NCBI RefSeq assembly: GCF_001043975.1
Contig: NZ_LABY01000258.1
Span: 1-34,993 of the forward strand
Direction: 5' to 3'
Length of the DNA stretch: 34,993 bases
Origin: Methylobacterium variabile
GTDB taxonomy: Bacteria; Pseudomonadota; Alphaproteobacteria; Rhizobiales; Beijerinckiaceae
The notes below the pieces were generated by a model. The model was given only the letters and a program-made list of their open reading frames with translations. It did no database searches and was not told the DNA's origin. A program made the position numbers and the translations under genes. Shown one piece after another: positions 17,248-25,947 of this stretch; within the stretch, counting starts at the first letter, position 1; every line of letters starts with the position of its first letter.

Positions 17248-17360
17248 TCCAAGGGTACCGCAGGCTCGTCATCGCAGCCCTGATCTACGATCGACCGCAA
17301 GCAAGCACAAGGTATGCACCCCTCTGGCCGGAATGAGACACTTCGTCGCCTGAGACTGCT

Positions 17361-17933
17361 TCAAGCGTCCCTGCCGGGAAATGACGGATTGGCTGCCCCT
17401 TTCCGGTCCGGCACGGCGCCCGACGAACGCGCGGCCGTATCGGTTTTCGGCTCCTCTGGATCGGTTTCGGATCCTCTACCGTTGGCATCGCCCCCACCGT
17501 GGTGGGCGGCCTGCTTCAGCGGCACGAGGTAGCGCAGCGTCAGATAGGTGACGAGGCTCAGGATGGCGGCGATGTCATAGAGGCCGTAGCCCACCGCCGC
17601 CCCGAGTGCGCCCGTGGCCCACAGGCTGGCGGCGGTCGCGGTGCCGGAGGCACGCCCGGCATGCTTCAGGATCGCACCGCCGCCGATGAAGCCAACGCCC
17701 GTGATCACGCCTTCCAGGATGCGGGCCTGTCCCGTCGAGTCCGCCCCGAGCACGCGGATCGCGACCAGCACGAAGCCGCAGGCGGCAACCGCGACGAGGG
17801 GAAAGGTGCGGATGCCGGCCGAGCGCTCCTCCTGCTCGCGGTCCCACCCGATCGGCGCCGCGAGCGCGTAGGCGATCGCGAGATCGACGAGATGGGATGC
17901 CACCTCCCAGAGGCTGAAGGCCGTGAACTTCAT
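17361..17933 (-). CDS. MgtC/SapB-family membrane protein
   Basis: 190 residues from ATG 17933; a longer frame exists but its extra residues look non-protein. The MgtC signature is clear: IGWDREQEERSAGIRTFPLV in the first part, GVGFIGGGAILK in the middle and TAASLWATGALGAAVGYGLY after it, with four to five transmembrane helices in residues 10-135. The last 50 residues are hydrophilic (GGGDANGRGSETDPEEPKTD) and cytoplasmic. MgtC proteins help cells cope with low Mg2+ and modulate the F-type ATP synthase in Salmonella; many relatives have unknown roles. Here it sits within a run of metal transport genes on one strand, about 95 bases after the ZIP-like gene. Confidence 0.85.
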   Translation of the reverse strand: MKFTAFSLWEVASHLVDLAIAYALAAPIGWDREQEERSAGIRTFPLVAVAACGFVLVAIRVLGADSTGQARILEGVITGVGFIGGGAILKHAGRASGTATAASLWATGALGAAVGYGLYDIAAILSLVTYLTLRYLVPLKQAAHHGGGDANGRGSETDPEEPKTDTAARSSGAVPDRKGAANPSFPGRDA

Positions 17934-18027
17934 CGACGTGACGGTTCTTTCTCGATAGCGTTGCGCGGTGCGCCCCACGGGCAAAGGTAGCTTTCAGCAT
18001 GATCGCCGATGCGCGAGCCGGCACGAC

Positions 18028-18714
18028 TCAGGTGGCGATCTCCTCGATCACCAGCATGCCGAGGAAGCCTATGAAGAACATCGCGGTAGTCCAGGGTTGC
18101 TCGGGTACGGCATGCGCCTCCACGAGCAGCTCTTCGGTGACGAGATAGAGCAGCGCGACGAGCGCGAAGGCGAAGAAGCCGGCGAGATAGGGTCCGGGCA
18201 GCGCACCGATCGGCGTGCCCAGAAGTGCGCCCATCGGCAGCAGGAGCGCGAGACCGGCCACGGTACCGACCACACGTCCCGCGGATCCGCTCGTTTGTTT
18301 CAGCTTGGAGGCGACCGCGATCCCGAGAAACAGCACCTCGAGCGTGAGTGCGCCCGTCAGCAACAGGCCCTGCTTCGCCCCGGCCGCGAAGCCGATGCCG
18401 AGGACCAGGCCGTCGATCAGGATGTCGATCCCGACCGTCGCGATGAGCCCGGTCGACCCCTTCGCCTTCTCTCCCAGGCGCTTGACCAGGAGCATCAGGG
18501 CGACACCGAGGGCTCCGCCGACGATCACCGCGATCGGGGATTGCTGATGCTTGAGGTCGGGCAGGATCTCGCCCGCGACCGCGGCGAACAGGACGCCCGC
18601 GGCGAGATGCTGGACGGCGCTGGTGACCGCCGGGCCAGGCTGACGCACGGCGGCGACGGCGGCCCCTAGTACCGTCGCGAGGGCTGGGATGAGCGTGTAG
18701 GCCCAAGCTGACAT
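18028..18714 (-). CDS. ZIP-family-like metal transporter
   Basis: 228 residues from ATG 18714 (MSAWAYTLIPALATVLGAAV). About eight transmembrane helices can be drawn. The first two enclose LAAGVLFAAVAGEILPDL, typical of bacterial ZIP proteins. Helix 4 reads GIDILIDGLVLGIGFAAG, with Asp residues in place of the usual His-Asn pair. Helix 5 carries Glu (LTLEVLFLGIAVA) rather than the His/Gln-Glu motif. The C-terminal helices include VTEELLVEAHA. ZIP proteins normally move divalent metals into the cytoplasm, opposite to the exporters around it. With these substitutions the metal or direction may differ, so the substrate is uncertain. It is 70 bases downstream of the CzcD gene. Confidence 0.8.
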   Translation of the reverse strand: MSAWAYTLIPALATVLGAAVAAVRQPGPAVTSAVQHLAAGVLFAAVAGEILPDLKHQQSPIAVIVGGALGVALMLLVKRLGEKAKGSTGLIATVGIDILIDGLVLGIGFAAGAKQGLLLTGALTLEVLFLGIAVASKLKQTSGSAGRVVGTVAGLALLLPMGALLGTPIGALPGPYLAGFFAFALVALLYLVTEELLVEAHAVPEQPWTTAMFFIGFLGMLVIEEIAT

Positions 18715-18784
18715 CGAAGTTCCGTATTCCTGGATTGCGACGGGGACACACCATCGGCGGCGGAGGCCGAGCGGCTCAGGTCCC

Positions 18785-19699
18785 TCAGATGCGCAGAGCC
18801 TTTTCCTCGGTTCGAAGCGCCGCATCCTCAATCTGGATCGTGACGTGATCGACCTTGAACTCGTCCGCCAGGATCTGCCGTGCGTGGCGCAGCACGCGGG
18901 CGGCGTCACCCGCCCCAGGCACCACCAAGTGCCCGCTCATCGCGTCGAGACCCGAGGTGATGGTCCAGACGTGCAGGTCGTGCACGCCGGCCACGCCTGG
19001 GATCTCGGCCAAGCGGCGCTCCAGCAGCACGACGTCAACCTGGGGCGGGGTGCCCTCCAGCAGGATATGGGTGACCTGGCTGAGCAGACTCCAGGTGCGC
19101 GGCACGATAAACAGGCCGATGCCGGCTCCCACGATCGGGTCGGCCAGCCGCCAGCCCGTGACCATCACGATCACCGCCGCCACGATCACCCCGAGCGAGC
19201 CGAGCATGTCGGAGAGCACCTCGAAGTAGGCGCCCTTGACGTTCAGGCTCTCCGACGAGCCGCCGGACAGGAGGCGCATGCTGATCAGGTTGACCACCAG
19301 GCCGACGGTCGCCACCGCCAGCATCGGGCCGCCGATGACCTCGGGCGGGTCGACGAAGCGGCGGTAGGCCTCGTAGAGGATGTAGATTGTGAGGACGAGG
19401 AGCACGACGGCGTTGGCCAGCGCCGAGAGCACCTCCGCGCGCAGGTAGCCGTAGGTCCGCTGCGGCGTCGCGGGCCGCTCGCCGAAGCGGATCGCCAGGA
19501 GTGCCAGCGCAAGACCTCCTGCGTCGGTGAGCATGTGGGCGGCATCGGCCAGGAGCGCGAGGCTGCCGGTCAGCAAGCCGCCGACCACCTCGGCGGCCAT
19601 GTAGGTCAGGGTCAGCCCGAGCGCCCAGACCAAGCGCCCGCGGTGCCGCCCCGCGGCCGAGCCGCCGAGGGTTGCTCCATGATCATGCCCTGCACCCAT
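18785..19699 (-). CDS. czcD: CzcD-type cation diffusion facilitator
   Basis: 304 residues; GAGGAA lies about 6 bases before ATG 19699. It has a short His-containing N-terminus (GAGHDHG) and six transmembrane helices. The transport site is ADAAHMLTDAGGLALAL in helix 2 (HxxxD) and YFEVLSDMLGSLGVI in helix 5 (Asp of ExxxD). The cytoplasmic C-terminal domain contains IPGVAGVHDLHVWTITSG and HVTIQIEDAALRTEEKAL. CDF proteins exchange cytosolic Zn2+/Cd2+/Co2+ for protons, supplying the periplasm for pickup by the RND pump. It sits between the P-type ATPase (194 bases) and the ZIP-like gene on one strand. Its C-terminal domain is the closest match in the window to the exported protein at 739-1152. Confidence 0.93.
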   Translation of the reverse strand: MGAGHDHGATLGGSAAGRHRGRLVWALGLTLTYMAAEVVGGLLTGSLALLADAAHMLTDAGGLALALLAIRFGERPATPQRTYGYLRAEVLSALANAVVLLVLTIYILYEAYRRFVDPPEVIGGPMLAVATVGLVVNLISMRLLSGGSSESLNVKGAYFEVLSDMLGSLGVIVAAVIVMVTGWRLADPIVGAGIGLFIVPRTWSLLSQVTHILLEGTPPQVDVVLLERRLAEIPGVAGVHDLHVWTITSGLDAMSGHLVVPGAGDAARVLRHARQILADEFKVDHVTIQIEDAALRTEEKALRI

Positions 19700-19893
19700 T
19701 CCGGTTCCTCTTTCCTGAGCGGACGATCACAGCGTCCCGGTGACGCGGGCGGCGGAGCAAAAAGATGCGTCGACACCCTGACGATCACGGCCTGATGGCT
19801 CGCCGCGGCGCCGGCATTCCTCGGGGCAGCGAACCGGCCCAACCGCCGCTCCTCCAGCGATGAGCCCGGACTGCGGGGCAGGGACGCACGCGC

Positions 19894-22239
19894 TCACGCC
19901 GCGGGCTCGAGAGCCTCGCTCGGCTGCGCCGTGTCGCCCCCGCCCTGCGTGCCGCCGGAACCGAAGAACCCGAGCAGGCGCAGCGCGTTCGCGGTGACGA
20001 TCACGGTGGCCCCCGTATCGGCCAGGATGGCGATCCACAAGCCCGTCAGCCCGAGCACGCTCGTGACCAGGAACACCGCCTTGAGCCCCAGCGCGACGGC
20101 GATGTTCTGGCGGATGTTGGCCATGGCGGCCCGCGCCAAGCGGATCATCTCCACGACGTCGTAGGTGTGGCTCCTCAGGAGCGCGCCGTCGGCGGTCTCC
20201 AGGGCCACGTCGGTGCCCGAACCCATGGCGATACCCACGCTCGCCGCCGCCAGTGCAGGTGCATCGTTGATACCGTCGCCCACCATCATGACCCGGCCCC
20301 CCACCCCGAGCGCCCGGATCACCGCGACCTTGTCATCGGGCATCTGCTCGGCGCGGAACTCCAGACCGAGCGCGCTCGCGATCGCCGCACCGGTGCGCGC
20401 GTTGTCGCCTGTGAGCATGATCGGACGGATGCCGAGATCCTGTAGGGCTGCAAGAGCCGACTTCGCGTCGAGACGCGGCTCGTCGCGCAGGGCGATCAGC
20501 CCCACCAAACGGCCGCCCACCACGAGCGCCGTGACGGTTTTGCCCTCCGCTTCAAGCGCGGCGCTCCGCTCGCTCGCCCCGGCCGGCCAGGTCGTACCGC
20601 CTTCGGCAAAGCGCGGAGCACCGAGAAAGATCTCCTGCCCGCCGAGCGAGCCGGTCACGCCCTGACCCGGAACGGCCCTGACCCCGTCGGCGGGCTGGAT
20701 CCGGCAGCCCGTCGTCCTGGCCCACTCCACGATCGCGACGGCGAGCGGATGGTTCGATCCGGTCTCGACGGCCGCAGCCAGCCGCAGCACCTCAGCCTCG
20801 CTACCGGAATAGACCGCGACGTCCGTCACCCGCGGCGCTCCTTCGGTCAGCGTGCCTGTCTTGTCGAAGGCGATGACCTGCGTATTCGCCGCCGCCTCGA
20901 TCACGGCGCCCCCCTTCATCAGCAAGCCGCGGCGCGCGCCGGCCGACAGGGCCGATGCGATCGAGGCCGGCACCGAGATCACGAGCGCGCACGGGCAGCC
21001 GATCAGCAGGAGCGCGAGCCCGCGATAGACCCAGGTCGACCAAGCCCCCCCGAACAGGAGCGGCGGCACCAGAACGACGAGGAGGGCGAGGCCGACGATG
21101 AGCGGCATGTACCAGCGCGAGAAGCGGTCGATGAAGCGCTCCGTCGGCGCGCGCGCCTCCTGCGCCTCCTCGACGAGGCGGATGATGCGCGCGATCGTGT
21201 TATCCTCGGCGGCCTTGGCGACGCGCACCCGGAGTGCCGCCTCGCGGTTGATCGAGCCCGCGAAGACGCCGTCCCCCGCCCCTTTGGTGCTCGGGAAGGA
21301 TTCCCCCGTCACAGGAGACTCATCGATGCCGGACGTGCCGGAGAGGATGACGCCGTCGGCCGGGATGCGATCGCCCGGTCGCACCAGCACTGTCTGGCCG
21401 ATCGTGAGCGAGGCGGCCGGCACGTCTCGGGCGATGCCGTTCTCCTCGACCAACGCTGTTTTCGGGACGAGTTCGCCGAGCGCCCGGATGCCGGCGCGGG
21501 CTCGGTCGGCCGCCACGCCCTCCAGCACCTCGCCGACCGCGAACAGGAACACGACGAGGGCGCCTTCCTCCGCGGCGCCGATGAACAGGGCGCCGGCAGC
21601 GGCGATCGACATCAGCATCTCGATCGTGAACGGCATGCCGGCGCGCGCGGCCGCGATGGCGCGCTGGGCGACCGGCGTGACCCCGACCAGCGTCGCGCCC
21701 ACGAATGCCCAGAAGGCCAGCGCGGGAACGCTGAGCTTGATCGTCCAAGCCAGGGCGAGCATGGCGCCGGTGAACAGGACCAGACGGCCCTTGCTGGCCT
21801 GCCACCAAGGCCTGTCAGCGCTCTCGCCATGTGCGTGCCCTTGCTTTGCGAGAACGCCGTCATGCTGGTCTGCCGCCGTCAGGGGTGCCTGCTCGTCCTG
21901 GTCACAGCCCGGCTCACCACAGCCGTGTGCTGCGTTCGCATCGCGGCGGCCGAGCAGCTCGTGCTCGGGACCGGAAGTGAGGGATGGCGGCAATTTGCGC
22001 GTGAGCGTGTAGCCGAGGCCGGCCACGCGTTTCTCGACGGTCCTTGAGGAGATCTGGGTCTGATCGATCGTGGCGGTCAGGGTCTCGGTGATCGTCGAAG
22101 CCCTGACGTCGCTGACGCCCGGCAACTTGGCCAACGCCGTTTGGATCTTGCCGACGCAGCTGGCGCAATCCATCCCCTCGACCTTCCAGGTGAAGGTCGA
22201 ACCGTTCTCGCGCGCGGCGTCCGCACTGTGTCCCGTCAT
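19894..22239 (-). CDS. cadA: Zn/Cd-type P1B-ATPase (CadA/ZntA)
   Basis: 781 residues, with AGGAGG directly before ATG 22239. An N-terminal HMA domain has GMDCASCVGKI (Cys25, Cys28). It is followed by a His/Cys linker (HGCGEPGCDQDEQ, KQGHAHGE). Catalytic features: PADGVILSGTSGIDESPVTG (actuator domain, TGE), Cys415-Pro-Cys417 in IGCPCALVIS (TM6), Asp459 in FDKTGTLTEG (phosphorylated residue), SNHPLAVAI, and VGDGINDAPAL near residue 650. The last helices contain NIRQNIAVALGLKAVFLV and IAILADTGATVIVTANALRL, the Lys/Asp pattern of the P1B-2 Zn2+/Cd2+/Pb2+ group. It exports metal from cytosol to periplasm using ATP. The frame is intact. Confidence 0.95.
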   Translation of the reverse strand: MTGHSADAARENGSTFTWKVEGMDCASCVGKIQTALAKLPGVSDVRASTITETLTATIDQTQISSRTVEKRVAGLGYTLTRKLPPSLTSGPEHELLGRRDANAAHGCGEPGCDQDEQAPLTAADQHDGVLAKQGHAHGESADRPWWQASKGRLVLFTGAMLALAWTIKLSVPALAFWAFVGATLVGVTPVAQRAIAAARAGMPFTIEMLMSIAAAGALFIGAAEEGALVVFLFAVGEVLEGVAADRARAGIRALGELVPKTALVEENGIARDVPAASLTIGQTVLVRPGDRIPADGVILSGTSGIDESPVTGESFPSTKGAGDGVFAGSINREAALRVRVAKAAEDNTIARIIRLVEEAQEARAPTERFIDRFSRWYMPLIVGLALLVVLVPPLLFGGAWSTWVYRGLALLLIGCPCALVISVPASIASALSAGARRGLLMKGGAVIEAAANTQVIAFDKTGTLTEGAPRVTDVAVYSGSEAEVLRLAAAVETGSNHPLAVAIVEWARTTGCRIQPADGVRAVPGQGVTGSLGGQEIFLGAPRFAEGGTTWPAGASERSAALEAEGKTVTALVVGGRLVGLIALRDEPRLDAKSALAALQDLGIRPIMLTGDNARTGAAIASALGLEFRAEQMPDDKVAVIRALGVGGRVMMVGDGINDAPALAAASVGIAMGSGTDVALETADGALLRSHTYDVVEMIRLARAAMANIRQNIAVALGLKAVFLVTSVLGLTGLWIAILADTGATVIVTANALRLLGFFGSGGTQGGGDTAQPSEALEPAA

Positions 22240-22304
22240 GAGATCCTCCTGCTCCCCGGCAGCCTAGAACCTTTAGCCGCTAGAGGAGCAAGGAGCGGTC
22301 GGTC

Positions 22305-22541
22305 TCAGCCTTGGCTCTGCCACTGCGTCATGACCTCTTGGCTCGACCTGCTGAGGTGCACATGCGCGTCGACGCGCTCGACCCAGGCGAGCGGGATGAG
22401 GTGATGCGCGCCGTGCGCGGCCGGATCGTTCCGGGTCAGCTTGATCTGATCGGATCCCTGCATGTGGTCGACGGTGCCGACATGGTGCCCATCGGACGCC
22501 TTGACCTCCATGTGCTCTTTGATCTGGCTTGCATCGATCAT
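22305..22541 (-). CDS. DUF2171-family small protein
   Basis: 78 residues from ATG 22541, with GAGGAG 8 bases upstream. MIDASQIKEHMEVKASDGHH, then VGTVDHMQGSDQIKLTRNDP and HHLIPLAWVERVDAHVHLS, is the DUF2171 pattern, a PRC-barrel-like small beta domain common in alpha-proteobacteria. It is cytoplasmic and its function is not established. Its stop lies 65 bases before the ATPase start on the same strand, so it may share a transcript and be the first gene of the metal cluster. Confidence 0.8.
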   Translation of the reverse strand: MIDASQIKEHMEVKASDGHHVGTVDHMQGSDQIKLTRNDPAAHGAHHLIPLAWVERVDAHVHLSRSSQEVMTQWQSQG

Positions 22542-22896
22542 GACGTATCTCCTCGACCTGAGACGGCTGACACATGGTATGAGGGGAGACGCTCGACGAG
22601 CGCCTCGCGCGCTAGGCGGCCATCTTCCGGCAGCTCTCGGCGCAAGTCCGATACCGTTCGAGGCCGATGAGAACACCGTCTCGCCCTGGAACCGGGGATA
22701 GCGACGAGAGAACCAGCGCTGCAAGGAATGGTTGCGCACAGTCGTGCTCGAGCCCAACATCGATGATCTCGGAGTATTCCCGCGGGGGGTCTCGTGCTCG
22801 GTCCGGAAGAGCCGCTCGAGATCGCAATCCATGATTCAGTCGCGCGCCAGCGACGACGTGCGGGGACGTCGCGGATCAACGGAGGGAGAGACGACG
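22542..22896. other. Divergent intergenic region
   Basis: This 355-base gap lies between the leftward metal cluster and the rightward exported two-Cys gene, and must contain both promoters. I could not identify an operator. On the minus strand just before 22612, a frame ends YRTCAESCRKMAA, which recalls the C-terminus of four-helix copper-binding DUF326 proteins. It may be a relic, but it is too short to call. Confidence 0.4.
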
Positions 22897-23430
22897 ATGA
22901 GACGCAGCGCCCTGTCGACCCTGCTTTGGCTCGGCTGCCTGCACGGAGCCCATGCTCAGGAAGCCCCATTTGGCCTGTCCTGGGGACCCGTCGACACGGT
23001 GCCGAAGCCCTCGATGGTCGACCGCGAAGCGAACATCACGGCGCTGACCTACTTCCACGACCGTCCGCTGGCCGCGGGCATCGATACGGACGAGGTCATC
23101 CTGGAAGTCTGCCGGGACGAGGGCCTGCAGCAGGTCATCTGGCTCAGCCGTCCGCTCTCGGAGGCCGAACTGCCGTCGCGCTACGAGGCCATCTACCGGG
23201 AGGGCGTGCGGCGGTACGGTCAGCCGCAAACCGAGCCGGGTGCCGAGACTGTGTCGTGGCCGTCTGGACGCGCGCTCCTGGCCGTCAGGAAGGCTGTTCC
23301 CGGCGAGCGGCGCTTGACCATGCTGGCCAGGGGCGACCACTACGAGGCGTGCTCGGTCGCCCACCAGGCGGCCACAGGCCACCCGGCCTCCCGGCACGCG
23401 TCGGACCTAATCCTCGGGCAGACCCCGTGA
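22897..23430 (+). CDS. Exported two-cysteine protein of unknown function (copy 2)
   Basis: 177 residues from ATG 22897, with GGAGGGAGAG at 22881-22890. Signal peptide MRRSALSTLLWLGCLHGAHA, then QEAPFGLSWGPVDTVPKPSM, DREANITAL, VILEVCRDEGLQQVIWLSR and YEACSVAHQAATGHPA. It shares long identical blocks and both cysteines with the protein at 11577-12200, so the two are recent paralogues. This copy has a normal-length signal peptide, is transcribed away from the metal cluster and stands alone. A periplasmic role is supported by the leader. Its link to metals is by association with the paralogue in the RND operon. Confidence 0.82.
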   Translation: MRRSALSTLLWLGCLHGAHAQEAPFGLSWGPVDTVPKPSMVDREANITALTYFHDRPLAAGIDTDEVILEVCRDEGLQQVIWLSRPLSEAELPSRYEAIYREGVRRYGQPQTEPGAETVSWPSGRALLAVRKAVPGERRLTMLARGDHYEACSVAHQAATGHPASRHASDLILGQTP

Positions 23431-24316
23431 AGCAGGTCGCGATCATCCGCACCGGGCCTACGATGGCGGCCGATCCACAAACCGCCGAGATAATCGGGCT
23501 CGGTGCGACGCCATATGCGGCCTTGATCGGACAATCGCCGCCTTGGTGCCCGGACATGACGATGCGGCCTGAGCCCGGGGCTTCATGAGCGGTGCGCCGC
23601 AGTGGGCTTCGTCAGCGGACGACGATCGGCCGACCTGCGGGCCCCGTCCTCCTTTCGAGAGCAAGCCGGTTCCCGCAAACCTGTCCCGCCGGGATCATCC
23701 CGGACGGGACGACATGGACGCCACGCACGCCCTCCAGCGCAGGCTTCGAGGCCGGGGGGTGGCGCCCGTACCGGTCGCCCCGCGCCAGCTGTGCTGCGCA
23801 GCCGAGAAGCTCACAAGTGGCATCGAACCGTCATCGGCCGTCGATAAAACAGGCGCACCCGGAGATTGCCGCCTGTTTCGGCGGTGACGCGCCCCTGACC
23901 GAACCCGCGGCATTCGGGGAACGATCGATCGCGCGCACGACCACGATGCGTTTCGAATGTCGCCCCATTCGCCCGCACGCGGGTTCGCAGTCGTGATTAC
24001 GGCCGATGGGAAGAGCGGCATGGCTGCCGTCGCTGCGAGCAACCCACACGCTATGCCGCTTGAATTCTGGAAGTTCGGCCTCTCCCCGTCCCGCTCCATA
24101 GGCGTGGCGAGGGGCGTGAGGGCGGTGTCTACCTCGGTGGTACGCGTGGCTATCTCATCGGCCGGGGTCGTCAGCTCAACCCGAACCCGGCGGCGGGCTT
24201 GCACGAAGCCGCTCGTCCATGGTTAGCAGCGCGGCCAAGTTTGGGCGGATGCCGCATCGTGTCCTGGTCACCGCATCGCTAGTCCGGGTTCGGTTCACGC
24301 ATGTGGAGGCGGCACG
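23431..24316. other. Gene-poor stretch
   Basis: About 890 bases without a gene I can support. A 53-residue frame overlapping the previous stop (GTG 23427 to 23588) and several longer frames on both strands lack ribosome sites, signal peptides or recognisable motifs. The stretch may consist of decayed sequence, in keeping with the broken genes that follow. Confidence 0.5.
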
Positions 24317-24891
24317 ATGAGCCGGTGGAGACAGGCCGCAGGACGCCTCCGCGCAGGTGCAGGGGTTGCGACGTTGCTCGCTGGCGTGTCCACCGGCGCC
24401 CACGGGGCCAATCTCGCCACGCCGACGCCACACGACGCGACGCACCTGCCCTCCTTCGGTGCCTGGGCGGGCGGCTATATCGGATGGCAGGGCAGCGCCG
24501 GTGACGCCTTCGGCAGCTTCGGCTTCGGTTCCGGCATGATCGGCCGCCGTTCGGTGCCGGAATTCCGCACCGGGGATGCCACGGGCCGCAACGATGCCGG
24601 GCGCGATGCGACCACCGCGCTCGGCGGCCTGTTCGGCGGGTATGCTTGGCAGAGCGGCCCGTTCGTGTATGGCCTTGAAGCCGACGTTGACGCCTCGAAC
24701 CTGGAGCGGCCCGTGTCCAGGTGCTGATCGCCCAGCAGGGCTACCTCTCGGCCCTGGTCACTTCGGCGGGCGCGCGCGCCACCCAGTACGCCGACACCGC
24801 CGCCCTGTTCGTGGCGCTCGGCGGCGGCTGGTGGAACCGGGCCGACGTGGCCCCGCCCCCGCCCGAGAAGGACCCGCTCAAGTTCCTGTGA
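24317..24891 (+). pseudogene. Scar: outer-membrane barrel N-terminus joined to efflux-protein C-terminus
   Basis: Positions 24317 to about 24710 encode a signal peptide (MSRWRQAAGRLRAGAGVATL ... AHGAN). After it comes the start of an Omp25-like barrel (SFGAWAGGYIGWQGSAGDAF, GGLFGGYAWQSGPFVYGLEA, DVDASNLERPV), where the frame ends after only 136 residues. In another frame, from about 24712 to the TGA at 24889-24891, the sequence reads RVQVLIAQQGYLSALVTSAG, ARATQYADTAALFVALGGGW, WNRADVAPP. That is the C-terminal end of an RND outer-membrane factor (usual form QRYADTVALFQALGGGWW). Two unrelated genes have been joined out of frame by a deletion or recombination, and neither part can be functional. 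Confidence 0.8.
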
Positions 24892-25212
24892 AGGGGCTCT
24901 CCCGCGGGACCGGCCAGCCGTCCGCCTCGGGGTCCGCCCGAGCCCAAATCGCACGCCGACGGTCGGGCAGGGCATCCACGCGACTGAGCCGACGCGGCTC
25001 AGATCCCCTCGCCAGCTCATGCTGGGCGGTTCTGTCCATGAACGCCGGGCCCGGTGTCGGCCTCGGGAGGTCGGTCATGTGATGGCTCACGAACGGTCGC
25101 GGGCGTGGCGCGTCGGTGCCGAGCCCAAGGTCCGGCCCATGGGATTCCGTCAGGGGCATGGATTGGATCCCCGGCCCCGGACGTTTCCTTCCGATCCAGG
25201 AGGGTAACGATG
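24892..25212. other. Gene-poor stretch ending in an orphan start site
   Basis: No gene is supported here. It ends with a strong ribosome site (AGGAGGGT, 25198-25205) and an ATG at 25210-25212, directly abutted by the IS66 remnant. A gene that once started here was probably cut by that element. Confidence 0.5.
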
Positions 25213-25458
25213 GTAAGCGTCAGGCTTTCACACGTTTGCTGCCGGTTTGACGGCGGTCGACCAGTTCCAAGGCAGGAGTACGTCGAGATCTCGGGCCGGA
25301 TGACCGCTGCTCATCCGGGTCAACACGTCGGTGAGGTAGGCATAGAGCTCGACGCCGTTGAGCTTGGCCGTCTCGATCAAAGAAGCGATGACGGCCCACC
25401 GCGCTCCGCCGCCATCTGAACCGGCGAACAGGTAGTTCTTGCGCCCGACCGCCATCAC
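25213..25458 (-). mobile_element. IS66-family remnant (transposase C-terminus and one end)
   Basis: The end begins gtaagcgtcaggctttc at 25213, the GTAAGCG-type terminus of IS66 elements. The minus-strand frame 25458-25228 encodes 76 residues: GRKNYLFAGSDGGGARWAVI, ASLIETAKLNGVELYAYLTD, VLTRM, LLPWNW. This is the well-known C-terminus of IS66 TnpC (GRKNYLFAGSDxGG...LIETAKLNGLDPxAYL). The catalytic core and other end are missing. It belongs to a different IS66 subgroup from the element at 8037-9457. Confidence 0.85.
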
Positions 25459-25460
25459 CC

Positions 25461-25931
25461 GTTCATTCTGCCCATGTCGGGCAGGAAGCGGAGGTTCGTT
25501 ATCGCGGGCACCCCCATTCCGGCCGGAAGGTGCTGGTGCGCCGGGTCGAGCAGCGGACGTACGGCCCGATTCTCCTGGTGCAAGCGCCTTCCGGCGTTGT
25601 GATCGTCATGGCCGGATGGATGTTCGACCCGGTTCACTGCGCCGGCATGACGTCCGGGTCTCCGCGCGTCGATGTCACGGCGCTGATCGAGCTGGCGCGG
25701 CTGTTGAGTGGGGCAGACAGCCCCGCAAAGTTCCGGAGCGATGTCGGCATCGTTCCGGAGGCACAGGATGGAACCTTTCAAGCGGCCGGCCGCGGTGCCG
25801 GATCGGCAGATCAGCTTCCTCTTCGAACAGGACGGGCTGGAGGGCCTGAGCGCTCAGGAACGCGACACGGTCGTCGCAATGCTGGCGCAGATCCTCATGC
25901 AGGCCGGCGGCCTCGGCGTCGAGGAGCTTGA
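25461..25931 (+). pseudogene. 5'-truncated first gene of a recombinase cassette
   Basis: The frame is open from the IS66 breakpoint and reads AHVGQEAEVRYRGHPHSGRK, VLVRRVEQRTYGPILLVQAP, SGVVIVMAGWMFDPVHCAGM, then VDVTALIELARLLSGADSPA. The N-terminus appears lost at the IS66 junction. The remaining part resembles the small proteins (DUF5372-like) that precede large serine recombinases in rhizobial and Methylobacterium transposable cassettes; the family call is tentative. The last 50 or so residues overlap the next gene in another frame and may not be native. A GTG at 25530 is the first possible internal start. Confidence 0.5.
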
Positions 25932-25947
25932 CGATGACGAGCGCTGA
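25768..25947 (+). CDS. Small protein of a serine-recombinase cassette
   Basis: 59 residues from ATG 25768, with GGAGG 6 bases upstream: MEPFKRPAAVPDRQISFLFE, QDGLEGLSAQERDTVVAMLA, QILMQAGGLGVEELDDDER. It is soluble and mostly helical. It overlaps the recombinase start by 14 bases, so the two are translationally coupled. Such short proteins accompany large serine recombinases in mobile cassettes; their role is not known to me. Confidence 0.65.
   Translation: MEPFKRPAAVPDRQISFLFEQDGLEGLSAQERDTVVAMLAQILMQAGGLGVEELDDDER

Noticed and set aside
22612..22827. Possible copper-binding DUF326 protein on the minus strand
   Set aside because: Only the last dozen residues (CAESCRKMAA) look right. The rest lacks the repeated Cys motifs.
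23427..23588. 53-residue frame overlapping the stop of the two-Cys protein
   Set aside because: The stop-start overlap is tempting, but there is no ribosome site, domain or conserved look.
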